NCBI GenBank assembly: GCA_964439745.1 | Contig: CAYTQK010000039.1 | Span: 1-17,083, forward strand | Origin: CAYTQK01 sp964439745 | GTDB taxonomy: Bacteria; Desulfobacterota; Desulfobacteria; Desulfobacterales; Desulfosudaceae | Reading direction: 5' to 3' | DNA length: 17,083 bases | Part shown: piece after piece, positions 15,302 to 17,083 of the stretch | Layout of the letters: the number at the start of each line of letters is the position of its first letter | Numbering within the stretch: the stretch's first letter is position 1 | The notes under the pieces: model-generated | Seen by the model: the letters and a program-made list of their open reading frames with translations, nothing else | What the model was told of the DNA's origin: nothing | Database searches by the model: none | Program-made: the position numbers and the translations under genes

Positions 15302-15436
15302 GTGAATTTTGTTTAAATAAATTCTTATTTAGCCTATTTTGTTGTATAATTAAACAAAAGGACCATATGTGGTATTTTTCTCCATTAAAATTTTTCTTTT
15401 TTTTCCGTTATTTTGGACAAAACCGCAAAATTCTTA
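15302..15436. other. AT-rich stretch between the XRE promoter and the tRNA promoter
   Basis: It contains the inverted repeat at 15314-15331, a perfect plus-strand TATAAT at 15345-15350 with only a poor -35 (TTCTTA at 15322-15327), and a 31-codon open frame at 15367-15462 preceded by AAAAGGA. The frame encodes a Phe-rich hydrophobic peptide (MWYFSPLKFFFFFRYF). Whether it is expressed cannot be told. No other gene is seen. Confidence 0.3.
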
Positions 15437-15465
15437 TTGACTCTGCCGGTCGTTTTTGTTAGGTA
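15437..15465 (+). promoter_or_regulatory. possible promoter of tRNA-Ala
   Basis: TTGACT (15437-15442, 5 of 6) is placed 17 bases before TAGGTA (15460-15465), a poor -10 box. The implied start near 15472 lies a few bases before the mature 5' end of the tRNA, as is common for tRNA genes. Confidence 0.35.
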
Positions 15466-15475
15466 CAACTCCCAT

Positions 15476-15551
15476 GGGGCTGTAGCTCAGCCGGGAGAGC
15501 GCATGACTGGCAGTCATGAGGTCAGGGGTTCGATCCCCCTCAGCTCCACCA
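15476..15551 (+). tRNA. tRNA-Ala (anticodon GGC), CCA encoded
   Basis: A complete 76-nt cloverleaf. The acceptor stem is GGGGCTG with CAGCTCC, and it contains the G3:U70 pair that is the alanine identity element. The D stem is GCTC/GAGC, the anticodon stem CATGA/TCATG with loop CTGGCAG (anticodon GGC at 15509-15511), and the T arm AGGGG-TTCGATC-CCCCT. Discriminator A is followed by encoded CCA. It reads GCC and GCU codons. Confidence 0.97.
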
Positions 15552-15560
15552 TCCCCACCG

Positions 15561-15600
15561 AAAGAGCCCGCACGGCTTTCCGCGCGGGCTTTATTTTTTT
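15561..15600 (+). terminator. rho-independent terminator after tRNA-Ala
   Basis: AGCCCGC (15565-15571) pairs with GCGGGCT (15584-15590), followed by TTATTTTTTT (15591-15600). It starts 10 bases after the tRNA and separates it from the MBL-fold remnant. Confidence 0.85.
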
Positions 15601-15621
15601 ATACGGTCCAAAAGGACAGCC

Positions 15622-16136
15622 ATGATCATTGTTCGCTGGCTCGGCGCGGCCGGCCTGGAACTGGTCGCCGGGCATCAGGCCGTGCTGGTCGATTCCTACC
15701 AGATCCGCCCGGGCAAAGCGCGGATCATTGCCGGCCGCCTTTCTCCGGATGCGGCGGCGGTCACCCGCTATCTGGACTGCCTGGATGCGGAGGTGACAGC
15801 CATCGTGGCCGGTCATACCCATTTTGCCCACGCCCTGGATATTTACGCCCTGGCCGCCAGGGCGGACAGGTGTGCCGTCATCGGCAGCCGCAGCCTCGAT
15901 AACCTCTTCCGGATGCAGAACCTGCCGGACCGGGTGACCGTCTGCCGGCCCCACCGGAAAATCCGGGTGGCTGATAACATCCGGATAACCATGATTCCGT
16001 CCGCTCACGGCGATCTTCCGGCCGACAGCCCCGCCGGCCATTTCTGAAAATGTCCGCCTTTGTGGAAACCGTCCGCCAAAACGCCCCGCCGGCAAAAATC
16101 CGCTTTCTCCGTCCCCTGGAAGAACTCCGGCTGTAG
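15622..16136 (+). pseudogene. MBL-fold metallo-hydrolase, internally deleted and frameshifted
   Basis: An intact-looking start (AAGGA, ATG at 15622) opens a 141-codon frame resembling the first half of a roughly 300-residue MBL-fold hydrolase: MIIVRWLGAAGLEL, VLVDSYQIRPG, VAGHTHFAHALDI (62-74), a GS-x-SLDNL block and ITMIPSAHGDL. It stops at 16047. A segment in another frame that ends at 16136, from about 16041, reads FLKMSAFVETVRQNAPPAKI and then RFLRPLEELRL, as expected for the C-terminal end of the same family. The middle, about 110-150 residues, is missing. The metal motif HxHxDH is HTHFAH, with the metal-ligand Asp changed to Ala at residue 69. Loss of the ligand, the deletion and the frame change together suggest a dead gene. 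A short expressed fragment cannot be excluded. Confidence 0.6.
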
Positions 16137-16332
16137 CCGGACCGGCACAGCCAGGAACCATAACAGATCACTCTTTTTTTTAAAAACAAAAACGATTTCA
16201 TGTCCAACGAAATTTCTTGAAGACATTGTTGTTCGGTACCGTTTCAGTGGCAGCACTGAGGGCTTTTTTGAGCACCATTTGCGCCTCGCAGCCTCGGTTG
16301 TGGGCAAAACATTGGAAATCGCTCAAATTCGG
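16137..16332. other. unexplained intergenic segment before DUF3842
   Basis: No gene is recognised. An inverted repeat GGCTGT (16129-16134) with ACAGCC (16147-16152), enclosing a nested GCCGG/CCGGC, overlaps the end of the MBL remnant. A T8 run occurs at 16174-16181. A hairpin TCAGTG-gcag-CACTGA (16244-16259) is followed after four bases by T6 (16264-16269), a weak terminator candidate. Both strands stay open for a stretch around 16190-16330 without resembling a known protein. Confidence 0.3.
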
Positions 16333-16361
16333 TTGAACTTGGTTGCCGGGATGGTTATAGT
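16333..16361 (+). promoter_or_regulatory. putative promoter giving a leaderless DUF3842-cooT message
   Basis: TTGAAC (16333-16338, 4 of 6) and TATAGT (16356-16361, 5 of 6) are 17 bases apart. A start 7 bases after the -10 box falls at about 16368, directly at the ATG (16369). No Shine-Dalgarno sequence lies before that ATG, which agrees with leaderless translation. Confidence 0.45.
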
Positions 16362-16368
16362 ATTTATT

Positions 16369-16800
16369 ATGAAACAGATCTGCGTAATCGACGGTCAGGG
16401 CGGCGGCATCGGCGGCGCCATTATCAAACGCATCAAGGCGGCCTACGGGGAAACCGTGGAAATCACCGCCCTGGGTACCAACGCCATTGCCACGGCCCAG
16501 ATGCTCAAGGCCCGGGCCAACCGGGGCGCTTCCGGTGAAAATGCCATCATCACGACCACCCGGACGGCGGACGTTGTGGTTGGTCCGGTCAGCATAATTA
16601 TCGCCAACGCCCTCATGGGTGAGGTAACCCCGAAAATTGCCGAAGCCGTGGCCGATTGTCCGGCCCAAAAAATTTTAATTCCCTTGTTTCAGGAAAACGT
16701 GGCTTTGGTGGGGCTGACGCAGGATCCCCTGCCGCCCCTTCTGGATGCCATGATTGAAAACCATTTGAATCCCATTTGTCAGGAGCAGGATCATGTGTGA
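16369..16800 (+). CDS. DUF3842 family protein
   Basis: A 143-residue cytoplasmic protein of a family with no known function. The N-terminus MKQICVIDGQGGGIGGAI is a beta strand plus glycine-rich turn (DGQGGGIG, residues 8-15) like a nucleotide- or phosphate-binding Rossmann loop. Further conserved-looking blocks are ALGTNAIATAQMLKARANRG (34-53) followed by ASGENAI, VVVGPVSIIIANALMGEVTP (69-88) and KILIPL (101-106). There is no signal peptide or membrane helix. The frame is open upstream to 16060, but the family begins at MKxI-x-VIDGQGGG, so 16369 is chosen. Its end overlaps the CooT-like gene by 8 bases, suggesting the two work together. The domain call is from memory of the family pattern. 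Confidence 0.85.
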   Translation: MKQICVIDGQGGGIGGAIIKRIKAAYGETVEITALGTNAIATAQMLKARANRGASGENAIITTTRTADVVVGPVSIIIANALMGEVTPKIAEAVADCPAQKILIPLFQENVALVGLTQDPLPPLLDAMIENHLNPICQEQDHV

Positions 16801-16987
16801 AGCCAATGCCTATATCAAAAAAGGCGACGAAAACAAGCTGGTCATGGAAGCCGTCGACCTGGTGGAACCGGATGAAAACGGCATCAAGCTGATCAGCATT
16901 TTCGGAGAGCAGAAATTTTTAAACGCCCGCATCCATTCCCTTTCTTTGGTTGACCATAAAATTTACCTGACCGAAACCGAAGAATAA
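16793..16987 (+). CDS. CooT-like nickel-binding protein
   Basis: A 64-residue protein. It begins MCEANAYI; the Cys at position 2 is the nickel ligand in characterised CooT, a small homodimeric nickel-binding accessory protein of carbon monoxide dehydrogenase. The remainder fits the family pattern of short beta strands: VMEAVDLVEPDENGIKLISI (17-36), FGEQKFLNARIHSLSLVDHK (37-56) and a final IYLTETEE. An AGGAG box precedes the ATG, and the gene overlaps DUF3842 by 8 bases. No CODH gene is in the window, so the client enzyme is unknown. The family is widespread in organisms without a cooFSCTJ cluster, so the symbol cooT is not assigned. Confidence 0.8.
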   Translation: MCEANAYIKKGDENKLVMEAVDLVEPDENGIKLISIFGEQKFLNARIHSLSLVDHKIYLTETEE

Positions 16988-17013
16988 TTCCTGCTGCCCG
17001 GACACGACCGCTT

Positions 17014-17083
17014 ATGAAAGTTTCCATTGCAAAGACCTCCGGTTTCTGCATGGGGGTACGCCGGGCGGTCGACCTGGTTCTGG
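17014..17083 (+). CDS. ispH: 4-hydroxy-3-methylbut-2-enyl diphosphate reductase, N-terminus only
   Basis: The last 23 complete codons of the window read MKVSIAKTSGFC followed by MGVRRAVDLVL. The GFCxGVRRAVD motif holds the first cysteine (Cys12) of the 4Fe-4S cluster of IspH, the final enzyme of the MEP isoprenoid pathway. It starts 26 bases after the CooT-like gene with no promoter seen between them, so it may share that transcript. No clear ribosome site is visible. Everything beyond residue 23 lies outside the window. Confidence 0.85.
   Translation, partial: MKVSIAKTSGFCMGVRRAVDLVL

Noticed and set aside
15476..15551. tRNA-Ala as the attachment site of an integrated element
   Set aside because: No copy of the tRNA 3' end is seen downstream in the window and no integrase gene is present.
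16060..16368. Upstream extension of DUF3842 by 103 codons
   Set aside because: The family starts at the MKxI-x-VIDGQGGG motif; the extension runs through the MBL remnant and the low-complexity segment in another frame.

Overview
The window looks like about 17 kb of chromosome from a Gram-negative bacterium of the Desulfobacterota (Desulfobacterales-like). The basis is the XRE-pilMNOPQ gene order with an AMIN-domain PilQ, the zinc-ribbon threonine synthase, the DUF3842 and CooT-like pair next to ispH, and the overall codon use. This placement is inferred from protein resemblance alone; no database search was possible. It is mostly core chromosome. One 100-base run of N (9803-9902) is an assembly gap inside pilQ.

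Layout. 1-2986, minus strand: an alpha/beta hydrolase, a nicotinate phosphoribosyltransferase and the start of a QueG-like iron-sulfur protein, read from right to left as a probable operon. 3159-3750, plus: a SlyD/FKBP-type prolyl isomerase with its own promoter. 3892-4561, minus: 5-formyltetrahydrofolate cyclo-ligase. 4576-8193, plus: serS, thrC and a TPR lipoprotein that resembles PilF/PilW/Tgl pilotins, with overlapping reading frames. 8272-15301, minus: an operon made of a small XRE regulator followed by pilM, pilN, pilO, pilP and pilQ, with a clear promoter at one end and a clear intrinsic terminator at the other. 15476-15600, plus: tRNA-Ala(GGC) and its terminator. 15622-16136: a decayed MBL-fold hydrolase gene. 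16333-17083, plus: DUF3842, a CooT-like nickel-binding protein and the first codons of ispH.

How the genes work together. PilM (cytoplasmic actin-like), PilN and PilO (inner membrane), PilP (lipoprotein) and PilQ (outer-membrane secretin) form the alignment complex of the type IV pilus. The TPR lipoprotein is encoded on the opposite strand and converges on pilQ. It may be the pilotin that PilQ needs for assembly, although it is co-transcribed with serS and thrC. PilP and PilQ both carry very long acidic Ala/Glu-rich periplasmic linkers. The PilQ linker is built from 66-bp (22-residue) tandem repeats, and the assembly broke inside them.

The least understood parts are the translationally overlapping DUF3842/CooT pair, whose promoter would give a leaderless message; the pilQ repeat array; the direct repeats over the promoter of the XRE gene; and an unexplained 200-bp stretch between the MBL remnant and DUF3842.
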